A DNA stretch of 64,000 bases from Haliotis asinina (GCF_037392515.1 NC_090282.1:28691554-28755553); one strand, 5' to 3'; positions 11,999 through 25,234 are shown, counted from the stretch's first letter. Program-made: numbers and translations. The notes: a model not told the origin generated them from the sequence alone.

Positions 11999-12600
11999 AA
12001 TCGGTTGGATATTGAACCGGACGTCCTATCAAACGTTAAATGGAAGGCTCCACTGGTCGGACGAACAGACGCTCATGACTGACGCCGATCTCGTGTTTGG
12101 TGCCGCACAGGAACACCGCATATGCATAAGTTCGAGCAAGTACCCTTTACTGGGGGTTCAGTGATAGGTAGGTAGGGTAGGCAGCCTCTGCCAACTTGTC
12201 TGTAAACTTGACCTTTCGATGATCAGACAAAATCTGAATGGACAACGGTATATCACTGACATCGAATTGGTTGTTGTACCACATTTCGATGACCATCCTC
12301 TGTGTATAATTCTAGTCCTAAAGAAATACAATGAGAGGCTGATTTGCTTCGATCAAGGTTAAGAAGTCTTAGGGCTATGAACGTTTCGAGAATAAGGTCT
12401 CTGATCTCCATCCCATGGAGCATGTTCAAGACATTATGGGTCTCAGAAACACCAGGGGATATTTCAGTACAACATCTTGATGTACTGGAACAAACCCCGT
12501 CAAGAAAGGAACGCACTCCTCAACATCAAATTCAACGTGTCTGATACTGTCATTGAGGAGGGATACCATTGCAGTTGGTAGATGTTCCACCAGCTTCTGA
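11999..12600. other. possible old transposon remnant, unassigned
   Basis: Sequence style (for example RLHWSDEQ in one plus-strand frame near 12045) recalls the interior of Tc1-like elements, but no terminal repeats and no catalytic motif were found. Weak call. Confidence 0.25.
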
Positions 12601-13741
12601 CATTGTGGTCAATTATTGTTACGTATCGGATTTCTTGAGGATTGTATGTTAGGAAACTAACTTGTTAACGTCATCTGACCATAGTTATCACAACTTCAAA
12701 AATGGGTATTTTTTGTCACGATTCCTTCGATGAATAAACTGCAGGTTTCGATTATTCCTTTCAGTCCCATGTATTCAGATGGTGAGTTTAATTGAGGTTT
12801 GGATGAGGTCTATTGCCATCGTTAATGTAAACATGTTGATACTATGACAAGCATTGGGTGGGCCGATACTTTCCTACATGTATATATATCGACACGTAAC
12901 AGAAATGTATAAATGATATGTTATGAACGTCTTTATGGGATTTCAATGATTTACAATGTAGTCCTTCATATGACAGGCAGTCTGTAGTGTCATTGAACGT
13001 CCAACTGCGATTATCCCCATTGCCACACCAGTTAGATCTCTGCCGCGCTATTCCCCTAATGAGATGTACATAATAAAGGGTAATACACCACAGAGCTGTT
13101 ATTGATTCATAATGAACAGAGTTTTACACTGTGTTCTATAATGCATTTGTCAATCTTCCATTTTAACGCGCTACTGCGTCAATTTTTGTCGTATACACAG
13201 ATTAATTATTTTCACACAGATAATTGGCAAATGTAATTGGGCCTGTTATTTATACTTCTGTCAGTAAACAAGAGAGATGAAAACTGCTCAATAATTTATG
13301 ATGCCTCAGTTTCGTTTATCCTTCATCAATTGACATCCATGGGTGTATAGCGTTATTCAGCATGTGGAACACAGGGTGTCATGCTTTGTATTGGACGACT
13401 GGAAACAGTAAACATTGATTTGAATCATTCTTCTGGAAACAGTTCTTCCCGAAACACAGATTCAAATATCATACTGTTCCCAGATCACCGCCTTTTGACA
13501 ATATAAGTCATTGTATATGCTGTAGGATTTGTGCTCAATGGTCTCCAGTGGCGCTGTGATCCAGCATAATATATGAGACTGTGTTCTCCGCTCTTTGGAA
13601 CATTGATTCTTTGGATGTGTGCAGGATGCGTTCCTTCGGTTTCATGTCAGCCATTGATATGTGAACGGCAGTTTGACATTGAAGACTTTCAATTTCTAAA
13701 ACTGGTCATAATTTGCAATCTGTGATACTTCAAATCTAAAA

Positions 13742-16700
13742 ATGAAGGTATACAACGAGGGGAATGACATTTCTCCTCCTATAAGATTAGCGGACCAGAT
13801 GACCATGCAGGGAGTCAAACAGATCGCTGACGTCACATCCGGTAGACTTCGGCGTTGCTTTTGGCTCCTAGTCGTGTGTGGCGGCCTCACCTTCACCGCC
13901 TTCAACATCGCCAAACAGATCCAGCTTTACAGGTCTTTGCCTGTCAATGTCGACATCGATGTGAAGTACGCGCCGAAACTGCAGTTCCCAACGGTCACCC
14001 TGTGCAATTTAAATCTATTTAAGAAATCAAGTCTGGAACATCTGAATCTAACTGGAACAATTAAGGAAGCGTTCCGATATGATTTCCAATCGGGAGAAAA
14101 TAGCAATTACACCAATCACGACCTTTCTGCTGCTGGTATCGACATTAAATCCTCCATCTATACCTACGGCCATGATATCTATGATTCCGTTTTTAAGGTA
14201 AGCAACGTCTCCGTTAGAAGTTTTTATATACAACAATCAAAGAAATAGTACTTGATGAAACGCCTTTGTGATCTATGAGACCCGTGAAGGTCCGGGGTAG
14301 AATAGGCCTTCAGCAACCCATGCTTGCCGTAAAAGGCGACTATGCTTGTCGTAAGAGGCGAGTAAAGGGATCGGGTGGTCAGGTTCGCTGACTAGGTTGA
14401 CACATTGTCATCGGTTCCCAGTTGCGCAGTACGATGCTCATGTTCTTGATCAGTGGATTGTCTGGTCCGGACTCGATTATTTACAGACCGCCGCCATTTA
14501 GTTGGAATATTGCTGAGTGTGGCGTAAAAATAAACTCAAATAGTGGCATTCAAATCGTGGCATTGACAAAAAGGTTTTAAAGCAGGTCAATTCTTCACCT
14601 GAAAATTTCGGGAACATTCGGTACTGGTCCAGGTCAAGGAATTGCACTCAACCAATTGCTTTGTGCTCATTGCCCCTGGCCTTTTTGGGCATGTCCATGT
14701 CTTAGTCCAACCTGATATTTTGGGACGTTTCTGGTTCAAACACCTGGCAATTCCAAATAGAGAATATTAGGCCCAGTGCCCTTGTAATAACGCCATACTG
14801 TTTCTTTGAATTATTTTATTCAGAATACACCACTTACGTCTAAAACTTACAAAGCTATTATAATTTCCACTGTAACTGAATTACATTTTAAAACTACGTT
14901 CTTCGCAAAAGGATACCCACAGGCTAAATGTTACTGTGTTTAATTAAATGCACATATTTCATTTGATTTGACTGATACATGGATGAAACAAGAATGGCGA
15001 CTCTCAGATGTTCAGTAGACGTGCGTCCCGATCAGTACCTGGTGTGATCACCACACCATGCTGTTAACCTTGGCACAAACTGAACATATCTACAGATTCT
15101 GTCTAGTGGAATTATCATCATTTCTTCCTGTAAAGCGTGAACCAGATATGCTCGTGCCTTCGTTATTCGTTAGGTGTCTTGTCGGTAGTGTGTTGATTAC
15201 TCACAGATCTTTATATGACAATCTGTTTTAGTGTGTGTGGATGCAGCAGGAGTGTGAAGTCGCCAATTTCACCATGACGGAAACAGAGATAGGACTTTGT
15301 TTCTCCTTCAATGGTATACACTGTTTTCATGTTTCCAAATAAGTTGCAATGGTTTCATTACATGCATATAGTCAGAGTTACCTAGCGGAGAAATTCCTGT
15401 GGTGTTGGGTAGCCTAGTGGTTAAAGCGTTCACTCGTCACGTCAAAGACCCGGTTTCGATTACCCACACGGGCACAATGTGTGAAGTCCATTTCTGGTGT
15501 CCCAAGCCATGAAACTGACGGAATATTTCTAAAAGCGGGGTAAACCTAAACTCTCTCGCTCACTCATGTCGGAGGAAAGCTCCAAGTGAATCATGTTTTA
15601 GCTGTTCAGTTCCGGATTAAAATCCATCACTACAATCATGTTGTTGTCAAAACTAGATATATGATCAGAGCAGTCTGGCACCGAGCGTCACAGGGTCCTT
15701 ACACGTATAACGGACGCAAGTCTGGGATTCTTGCTCCTGTACCACAGTATAGTCTATTGAGGAAGCCAGTGGAAATGTACGAAATGTACAATAATGGTAG
15801 AAAAATAAGTACAAATATCTATTTTAATTTTCAATCTAAAAACAGTGTTGGTTCAGTTATTTGATTGCCTTGGAATATCACATTTTTTTATGTCAAATTC
15901 GCTAATTCGTCGGATTTTCAATGATTTCATTGTTTGGAGAAAATAATCGAAATATTTGAAAAAGACAAACGTAAAAATTTCAAAAACAAACAATGATTTA
16001 AAAACCAAAAATTTCAGTTGAAAATAAATTAAATGCTCACCAGTAGGACAGGTCGTGAAGAACCTTTACGTGAACACCTGGAGTCGTTGATTTACAGGTA
16101 TTCCCCGTAATGTTGATCGTTAGGCCCTGTTGCCTGTTATGGATCTGTATATTGCGGTAATCGAGTCTAGATATATTCTGGCAATGATATTATACATTAA
16201 TATGGGCTTTTGGTGTTTTCAGTCAACGGCAGTTTGTCCACAATCGGCTCGGGACGACTTTACGGCTTGCAGCTGATCCTGGACGCGAGGTCAGAAGAAT
16301 TTGTAAGGAGTAGAGAGTACACCGAGGGTGCTGGGTTTATGGTACGTGTGTGAAAGCAATATGAGTCACGGGATGGTATATCCTTGTCACTTACATATTT
16401 AGTTATCTGAGCATTTTTAGATGCAAACTCTAATCTGGCTCGGTCTTCGTACAAGCGAATCATTCTATCCAGAATAGTTCAAAAGTTTCAAGAAAGCATT
16501 AGTTCAAACAGTTTAGAAACGCCATCGCAAGTAAATTACACCCATATGATATAGTTCTTAACGTTTTGACAATAAAATACAAAAAAATCCATGTAAATAG
16601 TTAGTATCTTTACGTCATATTCAGTATATTTACATTATCTAGTCTTAGTGTGTACACCACACACATAATCGTCGTTCCACAAAGCGATAGGTAAGGTGAT

Positions 16701-18184
16701 ATTAACTGAACTGTTTCGACGGGCCCCAGTTGTTTGATTCATTACAAGCGCACGTGTGTTTGTTAAGTCCAGGGAATCGATGCTCAAATGTATATTTCCT
16801 ATAAAGACACATCGCAAAATGAAAAAATTCCATGGTATGGTCGGGCGATGCTTGTATTAATCTTTTGAATTGAGAATGAAATAAATAAAGAACTCAATAT
16901 AACATTTATGCTTATGTTTGTAAAAAGGTCTTTCCAGAGACGAAAATCTACTTTGTTAGGGCTCTTTTGAATATTTGCTCCGTGTTTGCCAGATCGCCGT
17001 GCATTCGCCAGACATCCCACTGCTGATGAATGACATCGGAATGACGGTCACCCCAGGCTCACGGTACTTCTTTGGCGTGGAGCAAGCGGTAAGGTTAAGT
17101 GTGTGTCGTACGAATGTCAGAATGATGACGTGCCACGACTGACAGTGTCATTTTGTGTTACAAGTAATTGTGTCTTTCATCTGCTCAGACAGATATATTT
17201 GCCATTTCACCCCAGACATTACATCCATGCAGTTACATAGAATATTTGTATTTATCAATATGACGAAAAAGACATAAATCATGGGGCGAGTCCGTGTTAC
17301 CAGTGCATACAATGTTGAAAAGAGTTTCATGGATGAATAACCTGTTTATTCCACATGCTGTGTTTGCACATAAGATATATTCACCCTTGTTCGAGTATAG
17401 GAAGGGATACCAACACATTCAAAGTAGGTACCAGCTTCATGGGTAAAATGCTGAACAAAGTCACGTCCTTACCTGTTGCCATGGATGTTACACTTGGGCT
17501 CTGGTCGTTAAATTTCTGAACGGCATGGTTCAACATAATTTCAAGCATCTGTTCAACTAATTGTTTTGATGTTTTCAGACGGCGACGTCACCAAAAGGCC
17601 TGGATGGGTGTGGGAGCAAGAGCCTGAAGTACTACAATAAGCCCTATTCCCGTGAGGCTTGTCGCCTTGAATGCATCACCGACTATGCGCTGGAGCAGTG
17701 TTCATGTCGTGACATGTACATGCCCGGGAATGCGCAAGTATGTTCACCTTTGCAAGACCTTCAGTGTTTGCTTCCAGCAATGACCAGATATCATTCAACA
17801 CGTTTTGAATGTGAATCGTCTTGTCCACAAACCTGCTCCTACACCTCCTTCAACGTACGTTATTCTTCCAGTCTCAGGGTGACAGATGAATACCTCTCCA
17901 CGCTAGCAGACGTCACTGACGATACACTGGAATACTGGAGAAGCAACTATGTGGCTGTAGACGTCTACATGTCGTCCATGACGTATCAGAGCATGGAGAA
18001 AAGATATGCGTATTCGGTGCTTGACCTTTTCTGTGACATTGGGGGCGCTCTGAGCCTAATTTTAGGGGCAAGTATTGTCACTGCCGTGGAGGTAATTGAC
18101 TTCGCTGTACTTCGCCTCTGTGCATACTGGTGTGTTAATAGCCACGCTACAAGAGTTGATGTCAAACCGGCATTAGGAACTTAA
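13742..18184 (+). CDS. DEG/ENaC (ASC family) sodium channel B
   Basis: Exons 13742-14197, 15232-15313, 16223-16341, 16993-17088 and 17579-18184; phases 0, 1, 0, 0; 452 residues. The predicted protein is a two-helix plasma-membrane cation channel subunit that would assemble as a trimer. Features in order: MQG at 22-24 in place of HG; first helix about 39-60; FPTVTLCNLN; exon 2 with GLCFSFN; exon 4 with AVHSPDIP, as in ASIC (QIHSQDEPP); Cys-rich region [28 protein letters not shown]; second helix with LFCDIGG, the selectivity motif GAS and VEVIDF. N-linked sites (NLT, NYT, NFT, NGS) lie in the extracellular part. Length is short for the family because both cytosolic tails are small. Exon 2 (CVWMQQEC) differs most from C and D. 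The activating ligand cannot be told from sequence: acid, peptide and mechanical gating all occur in the family. Confidence 0.92.
14278..14540 (+). mobile_element. SINE1, nearly full copy in intron 1 of channel B
   Basis: Starts 'cccgtgaaggtccggggtag' and runs to 'gctgagtgtggcgtaaaaat'. Close to the family consensus seen at 58502-58768. Confidence 0.92.
15402..15568 (+). mobile_element. SINE2 in intron 2 of channel B
   Basis: tRNA-like head 'gggtagcctagtggttaaag' and B-box-like 'ggtttcgatta', then 'cacaatgtgtgaagtcc' and a CTCA-rich tail. Confidence 0.9.
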
Positions 18185-18554
18185 CGTCAAATGAGATGAA
18201 AATCCATACCAGTGTCAGTCAAATGGCCTTGAACAATACACACAAACATACATGTGTACTTACTGTTGTAGTCGTCGATGTCATGGCTGTTGCTGTCACT
18301 GGAGGTTGTACTCACCTCTACAGTAAACCAACGACCAGACAATACAGTGATTGATATTGACGTCATCAGGGTCACCCAACACGACAACTAGATCCATTAA
18401 GTATGTAACAGTTCTACCTGAACTTTGACCATGTCACACTGATGTAATTTTTTTCCATAAACGATCGATTTAGCTCGATGCTATAACTAGTTTATGTTAG
18501 TTTTTAGAAAACTGGCCAGTGACATTCACCCAGGAATGGGTGGTATAGCTTGCA

Positions 18555-18835
18555 TACAGGTATCTGAAAGGATATTTCATCTCATCTGATGTGCTTTTTA
18601 CACATGTAGTTTACGTCCTTACAGCCACAGCCTGGTGTTTGAAAGGTTATTCCGTTTCACTTAATGTGCTGTTTTCACCGTATATGCAATTTGCACAACC
18701 AGGTTCTGGAATTTGAATGGATATTTCGTCACGGTTAATGTGATATTTTCATTTTCGTCTTATATGCAGTTACATAGCCAATCTCTGGTTTTAATGGATA
18801 TTTCGTTGCAATCAATGTGTTGTTTTGAAATTACT
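18555..18835. repeat. degenerate 75-78 bp tandem repeat, four copies
   Basis: Units start with 'ggatatttc' or 'ggttattcc' near 18570, 18644, 18719 and 18797, each followed by 'aatgtg(c/a/t)tgtttt'. They would fall in the 3' untranslated region of channel B if the AATAAA at 18890 is used. Confidence 0.75.
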
Positions 18836-18889
18836 TGCAGCTGACTGCAGCACAACACGATTTGTTATGTCATCTCAAGATGATATTTA

Positions 18890-18895
18890 AATAAA
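18890..18895 (+). terminator. candidate poly(A) signal of channel B
   Basis: AATAAA about 700 bases after the stop of B. No nearer signal was noticed; assignment is an inference from position. Confidence 0.4.
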
Positions 18896-19497
18896 GTTGA
18901 AACATTTTTGGGTTGTTTCGTGGTACCTCAAAAGGAATGTATGCATTAGGCTGAAGCTGCAGTAGTAGTGCTTGACGTAAAGGAAAGACGCAGTTATCCT
19001 CATGTCACGCATACTACTGGAGGGTAATTTGTAATTCTGATACCAACAGTAAATAAAGTTCCAGACGGTTCCACTATTCTCTGCGTCTACTTCAAGTTAT
19101 TAGATCAATGGAAGGGAGTCGACTATTTAATGATTATAGACCGATTTCAGATCATCGATACACTTAAAGCCTTAGCTAAAGGTCTTTCCCAAATTACTTT
19201 GTACCAACCTAACAAATTAGATTCATATGAACGGACTGCACAGGTAGTCAGACGAAATGCATTTTGTCAAGCCTGCCATTCCCTGGGGCTGAAATAATAT
19301 GGTGAGCAGATTGCTTCAGGCAACAAAAACGTTCCGTCTGTGCAATTTGCAGTGACACGTCACGTGACAATTGCTATTAACGCTCATATAGTTGCTTTAA
19401 CTGCAGGATATCAATCATCCTGGGTCTGTTTTCTAGATTCCGATGCCACCACCGTCAACAATGACGCCGTCACAAGTGAACCGGAAGGGCGTGATAG

Positions 19498-19645
19498 TTG
19501 TCGAGTGGTTATTTAAAGCGTCTTTTAGTCGCCGAAGATCCGAGCTCTCTTCCCCATATAGGCGCAACGTGGGACACCCATTTCTGGTATCCCTGTCCTG
19601 ATGTTGTTGGAATAATGCTAGAAGAGGGGTAAAACTCATTCTCTG
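19498..19645 (+). mobile_element. SINE2, diverged copy
   Basis: Retains 'agtggttatttaaagcg', 'cacccatttctggt' and 'aataatgctagaagaggggtaaaact'-like tail sequence; the B-box region is altered. Confidence 0.7.
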
Positions 19646-19797
19646 TGCCGAAATTCACCTGTCGGCTCCAGATTGGAGTCAAACCGTCATCCTCGACTGA
19701 ATGTCTTCGAGAGGAGGATTCTGAACAAAGCATTTCGGCTGTCACAAATCTCTCAAAAGAATCAGAACACATTAGACTGCACTCACACTTTGCCCTT

Positions 19798-20006
19798 CGA
19801 GGTATGTGGACAGTGTAAAACAAGGTTATAATCACAGAGAGAGAGGGGGGGTATGTGGACAGTGTAAAACAAGGTTAAAATCACACACACTCACACAGAG
19901 AGAGAGAGAGAGTGAGAGAGAGAGGGGGTATGTGGACAGTGTAAAACAAGGTTAGAATCACACAGAGAGAGAGAGAGAGAGAGAGAAGAAGAAGAAGAAG
20001 AAGAAG
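19798..20006. repeat. compound minisatellite with AG and AAG tracts
   Basis: Three units each begin 'gtatgtggacagtgtaaaac', continue 'aaggtta(a/t/g)aatcacac' and end in an AG run of changing length; the last unit ends in a GAA run. Unit length varies because the AG part varies. Confidence 0.88.
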
Positions 20007-21839
20007 CTGTCGTTGGCGCATGATGATTGATTACTGCGCGAAAGTGAACTGTTTTGGTCGTGTGAATACGTTCTCTAAATATTTATGGTATACTTTTGAA
20101 AATGAAGACCTCAGATACCTTGGCAATATTTATACTACAGTCCAGATAATACAGCCTTATGACTTATTTGTATGGAGATATCCAGATGTTCAGTGTAGCT
20201 CTCTTCAAGCAGATATGTCGCTGACTCCAAACTACAAGTAGTTCCGAAATCACTAAACGAGTACACATTAAACACGTTTTTATCGGTATCAAGATACCTA
20301 TTAAATCCTATGTACTAATTAATGGTTTTAACCTGCAGTCTGTTTGATGTACAAAATCACTTCTAATAATGTTTTTTTATTGTGCACATTTGCCTCATGC
20401 TTATTGATGTCGATGATGGTTAGGTCATGAATCAGCTGTGCTCTGAAAGGTTCAATATGTAATAGTCACTTACTATTTCCTCTAGTGGTACATAGTGGTC
20501 AGCTCTTCAACAATATTCTAAATGTAAATTAAATGACAAACCAGTGAAATCAAATATTGTACGGGAAATGATTACGTGTTTTAAATGTGTAAAAAGGTGC
20601 ATTTAGCGATTCTGAAATCCGATGTTGAGGTAATTATGTCTTGTACTAACAAAGTTCAATGTTCAATCCTCATAATACTGTCGGTGACTGCTTCCTCGTT
20701 TGTAACATTTTCACCGAGGTAACATCAAAGAGCTTTTAGCGGTGTACGATAAACCGATGTGTATTTTGTTTGTGTCAGAATTACTCTCCAGGAATTCATA
20801 TAGTAGGCCTATTTATTACGATTTTCAAAAAACCCCACTGTGCCAAAGATACAAGACACAAGAGCTTCGATACAAGATTATGGTTCTAAAACAACATAAG
20901 TTGGACACGATTGTGGTTGACGGTAGTTCATGACATAAGCAACTACAGAGAAAAATAATTCTCAGTCTTTGCAAAACTTTGCATCCACACTGTTTATTCA
21001 GTGATATGGTCTATCATAACTTACATGTTGTAATGCAAACAGAACTAGAGTAGGTATACATGGAGAGATGGAGAGTGCGAACAAATTTGGGCTGGTCAAT
21101 ATTAAGTAACGGTATTGCTGGTTTTCACACACACGCGTGCGCGCGCGCACACATACACACGCACGCACGCACGAACGCACGCACGAACGCACAAAAAATC
21201 AGCATAGGTACAGGACATCTGTTGATACCTCAACACGGGTAATATTGAACATGGATATGTACAGATCATAAGTGAAAGGTGTTGACATACCACTGCGAGA
21301 ATCATGCAATGTGCATAAGACCCTCCCTGTATCCACTGCCGGATGTTTGGCATTCACATGGAAGTGGCATAAAATGTTTTAAATGCATTGTCTTTATCAA
21401 TAACGACAGTCAATAGGAACTGTGATCACTCATGTATCTCCTTCCAAATGATTTGTTTAGACTTGTATTATTGGGATAGATTAGGACTTATTATAGGCAA
21501 AGGGTCAGGTTCCAGGACATGTGTGTTCCTTAATTGATGGACGACACACAAGCGTATATCACCGCTGGTGCAAATCACTAATGGTAAAAGGTACATTGTC
21601 CTTTTGTGGAAGCAGTTCTGTCAGGACGCTAGGTGCGTATGAAACATTACAGAAGATGGACGATGGCATGGCAGTGGTCAGTTCATGACAGTGGTATCAT
21701 ATACAGAGACAATATTTTCTTTTGCAATGTGTAGTCAATGAAGATATTCTTCTGAGGGACGTTTAAAGGAAAACAGTAATTTTGTTGCTATTACATCCTG
21801 TCAGGACGTAGCAGTCTGCGGTTCACTCCAAGATAAATA
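20007..21839. other. intergenic DNA before channel C
   Basis: No gene or full element was recognised. A CA/CGCA microsatellite lies at 21125-21195. From about 21525 the sequence matches in patches the 5' flank of channel D (30127 onward, for example 'gacgacacacaag' and 'tgcaatgtgta'), so the upstream regions were duplicated with the genes. Confidence 0.6.
21125..21195. repeat. (CA)n / (CGCA)n microsatellite
   Basis: Alternating CA, CG and GCAC repeats, about 70 bases. Confidence 0.88.
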
Positions 21840-23898
21840 ATGACTGTAAATCTGAACAAGAGTACTAAGCCCCCTCCGCTAAGGTTAGCAGACCAGATGA
21901 CCATGCAGGGAGTCAAGCAGATCGCTGACGTCACATCCGGTAGACCTCGGCGCTGCTTCTGGTTTCTTGTCGTGTGTGGCGGCCTCACCTTCACCGCCTT
22001 CAACATCGCCAAACAGATCCAGCTTTATATGTCTTTGCCTGTCAATGTCGACATCGATGTCAAGTTGGCTCAGAAGCTGCAGTTCCCAACGGTGACTGTT
22101 TGCAACACCAACGTTTTCAAGAAATCAGAGATGGATCCTCTAAATTTAACCGAGGCGGTGCAGCATGTGTTTAGATATGATTTCCAAAGCGAAGAAACAT
22201 TCAATGATGCTATGTACGACCTTGCCCTCTTGCAGAAGGAGGATGTTTATACAACCAGCCTCAAATATGGACACAATATCAATGATTCTTTAATCCAGGT
22301 AAGCAGTATTTACTTAGAGATACCTTTTAGGATTTCTAAAAAATGAAAACAATTTCACTCCACATGGTATTTGAACATTCTGCAATAATGTGACATATAA
22401 CTTAAGGAATAATGATAACATTCTGTCAGAACATTATTACATTGACAATAATGTTTGATATTCAGAATGTGTGGGCGTTGTCTGTGTTCTTTTTTTAATG
22501 GGTTCCTCCTATAAAGCAAGAGTTCGACATCATTTAGAGAAAAAGGCGCATCCAACTTTTTTCATATTGTTTTTCCCATGATGCGGATTATGATGTTTTA
22601 AGAAATGCTGAAAAAGTTGTCTATTGTCAAAATACACGTGCAGATACTTTTTTACTATTTGCCAAACCCTTCGTTTTAACATGCAAAGGACTGGATGTTT
22701 TCAGTGTATTCACTGTCAAACCAAAAATAAATAGTTTATGTTCATTTAGACAGAAAATGCTTTGGAATAACACATTTTGTATATGGGTTGCTTTAATATG
22801 CAATTCTGATCAATGTTCTTTTCAGTGTGAATGGGCGGGTTTGGAATGTGATGCAGAACATCTGATCAACACGAACAAAGAGATGGGACTCTGTTTCTCT
22901 TTCAATGGTATCTATTATTGCTTTCTGTATATATATGACATTTTGAAATCAATTCTCAATGATCCACATTTCTGCACAATATCATTTATAGCACATCTAT
23001 GTGACCCCCCTTGACTTTTATTTGAATGCAAACGTATTATATTTTGAGGCCATTACTAGACTCGAAATGGACTAAAACTGTGTGTAACATATCTGCATGT
23101 GTTTCAGCCAACGGCAGTATCTCCACAGTTGGCTCTGGAAGGCACTTTGGCCTCCACTTGCTTCTGAATGCAAAGTCAGAGGAGTTCATCAGGAGTCGGA
23201 AAGACACTGAGGGTCCGGGATTTATGGTAATGTACCATGATGAAAACTGCATGAGGAGGCAGTATCACATCTTGTTAAACTAGATATATCTTCGAGAGTT
23301 CACATCCTTTGAAAATATGAAGAACAGCTGACACATGAATAATCACGAGACGGTATATCCGAGACGGTATATCCGAGACAATAATCCAGACCAAACAGAT
23401 ATCTAAAAGTTCTGGTCATGAAGGACCTCGTTCCTCCGTTAATTCACTTCGTGTTTTATAGATTGCCGTGCATTCACCTGACATCCCACCATTGATGACT
23501 GACATTGGCATGGCGCTCAATCCGGGGTCCCAGTACTTCTATGGAGTGGAATTAACAGTAAGCTGGCTTCCTTTGTAGATATACGTGCAGTCGCGCGTGC
23601 GTAATAGCCCCTGCTGAATGCTAAAAGGGACATCGTCGCGGTATTCAATTTTCACATTGTTACCAGTCGCCCTTACAAAATACAAGGAGATAATGGCAAA
23701 ATTAACCAAAGTACGACAACGTGACAGTGTGATAGTTTGGCCACTTGTCACACTGGCACTGTCACGTTGTCGTGCTTTGAACAGTTTTAAGTTCTCCACG
23801 AATATATATATAACGAGTGTTTTCAAGGTCGCAAAAATGGCTATGTGACAATGTTCCTTCCAACATTTAGTCAGTTTTACAAACACACACACACACAA

Positions 23899-23929
<31 letters not shown>

Positions 23930-24765
23930 CGGGCAGACACACACAGACAGACACGCACACATATCACACATTCAAGTTTTGAGTGACTTGGTGATTCTTT
24001 TGAATGCATCGATATGAAGAAAAACGTCACAGGTAAATCAGTACATGCGACACCCTATAAGCGAAGGACGATAGTTTCATGTGTTCATGAGTGTCAGCTC
24101 GGGTAGCATTACCCTCAACCACGTTCCGATTCTATTAATTACTGACATTGTGTTTCCAGACGACAACGTCACCACCTGGCCTGGATGGGTGTGGGAGCAA
24201 GAGCCTGAAGTACTACAACACATCCTACACCCACGAGGCTTGCCGCATGGAATGCATCACCGACTATTCCCTAGAACAGTGTTCATGCCGTGATATATAT
24301 CTACCCGGAAATACAGAAATATGTTCACCTTTGCAAACCGTCCAGTGCTTTGTCCCTGCAATGTCTAGATATCATTCAACACGTGCAGAATGTGAGTCGT
24401 TTTGTCCACAAACCTGCTCCTACACCTCCTTCAACATACGATCATCATCAAGTCTGAGGGTGACAGATGAATACCTCTCCACGCTAGCAAACGTCACCAA
24501 CGATACACTGGAATACTGGAGAAGCAACTATGTGGCTGTAGACGTCTATCTGTCGTCCATGACGTATCAGAGCATCGAGAAGAGATATGCGTATTCGGTG
24601 CTTGACCTTTTCTGTGACATAGGGGGTGCTCTGAGTCTAATTTTAGGAGCAAGCGTTGTTACTGCCGTGGAGGTAATAGACTTCGCTATACTTCGCCTTA
24701 TTGCCTATGTATACTCTCATAGCAATGTCAAAAGAATCAACGTCAAATCGGCGAAAGGAATGTGA
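21840..24765 (+). CDS. DEG/ENaC (ASC family) sodium channel C
   Basis: Exons 21840-22298, 22826-22907, 23108-23226, 23462-23557 and 24160-24765, phases 0, 1, 0, 0, giving 453 residues. Same fold and membrane layout as B: MQG at 22-24, first helix 39-60, FPTVTVCNTN, exon 2 CEWAGLEC to GLCFSFN, exon 3 NGSISTVGSG, exon 4 [11 protein letters not shown], Cys-rich domain (EACRMEC, CSCRDIYLPGN, ECESFCPQTC), Cys404 at the degenerin position in LFCDIGG, GAS at 415-417 as selectivity filter, VEVIDF. All family cysteines seen in B are kept. The C-terminal tail (after about residue 430) differs from B and D, which share theirs. Introns are short (200-600 bases). The gene is the most compact of the four and no damage was seen, so it is probably working. 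Confidence 0.93.
23707..23779. other. long perfect-stem hairpin in intron 4 of channel C
   Basis: Arms 23707-23729 and 23757-23779 pair over 23 bases with one mismatch (core gacaacgtgacagtg / cactgtcacgttgtc). A second, overlapping stem CAGTGTGA / TCACACTG can form inside. Sequence outside the arms keeps some symmetry, as in a small MITE. Confidence 0.8.
23881..23965. repeat. (CA)n / (GA)n microsatellite
   Basis: CA tract followed by GA tract and imperfect CACAGACA, in intron 4 of channel C. Confidence 0.85.
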
Positions 24766-25234
24766 CATTCATACCAATACCAATAACTTCTCACAGCCGT
24801 GTGGTCGTTGTTGTTGCCGTCGTTGTAATTATTGCTGTAGTTGCAAACGCTATTGTTGTTGAAGGTAGCACAGAACAATAGGTAAATCGTTTACTTCGGA
24901 TTTCTGTGCTCCTCTGGAAATTTCGAAGCTTTAGAGTTGATCAAATTGAAATTTGTTTGGCAGGTCACTGTACGTAACTGATAAGGATTAGGGTGTCATT
25001 TGGCAAGTGTATGTAAGAATTTCTATTTTCAAAAATCCAGCTTTGTAAATGTCTTGTTTATCCATTAAAAATAAGTTTAGCTTCAAAGGCTTCGTATGTA
25101 GTTGTGTCAACTGGCTATATCTTACAAACATTTCTACATTGTTGGTTATATCTTGCAGTTTATATCTGCACACCAGACTTTTGATTGTATCTCTGCATCA
25201 AATTTCAATAATGGTAAAACAGACATGACAAGTA

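Larger units (their letters stand above)
10110..13741. other. intergenic space between divergent channel genes A and B
   Basis: The 5' ends of A (minus) and B (plus) face each other across 3.6 kb, so their promoters should lie here. A SINE2 copy occupies 10972-11146. No further gene was seen, and no confident TATA box can be named. Confidence 0.6.

Noticed and set aside
15010-15180. Possible transposon interior in intron 1 of channel B
   Set aside because: Wording such as 'cctggtgtgatcacc' recalls known elements, but no ends or coding motif could be found.
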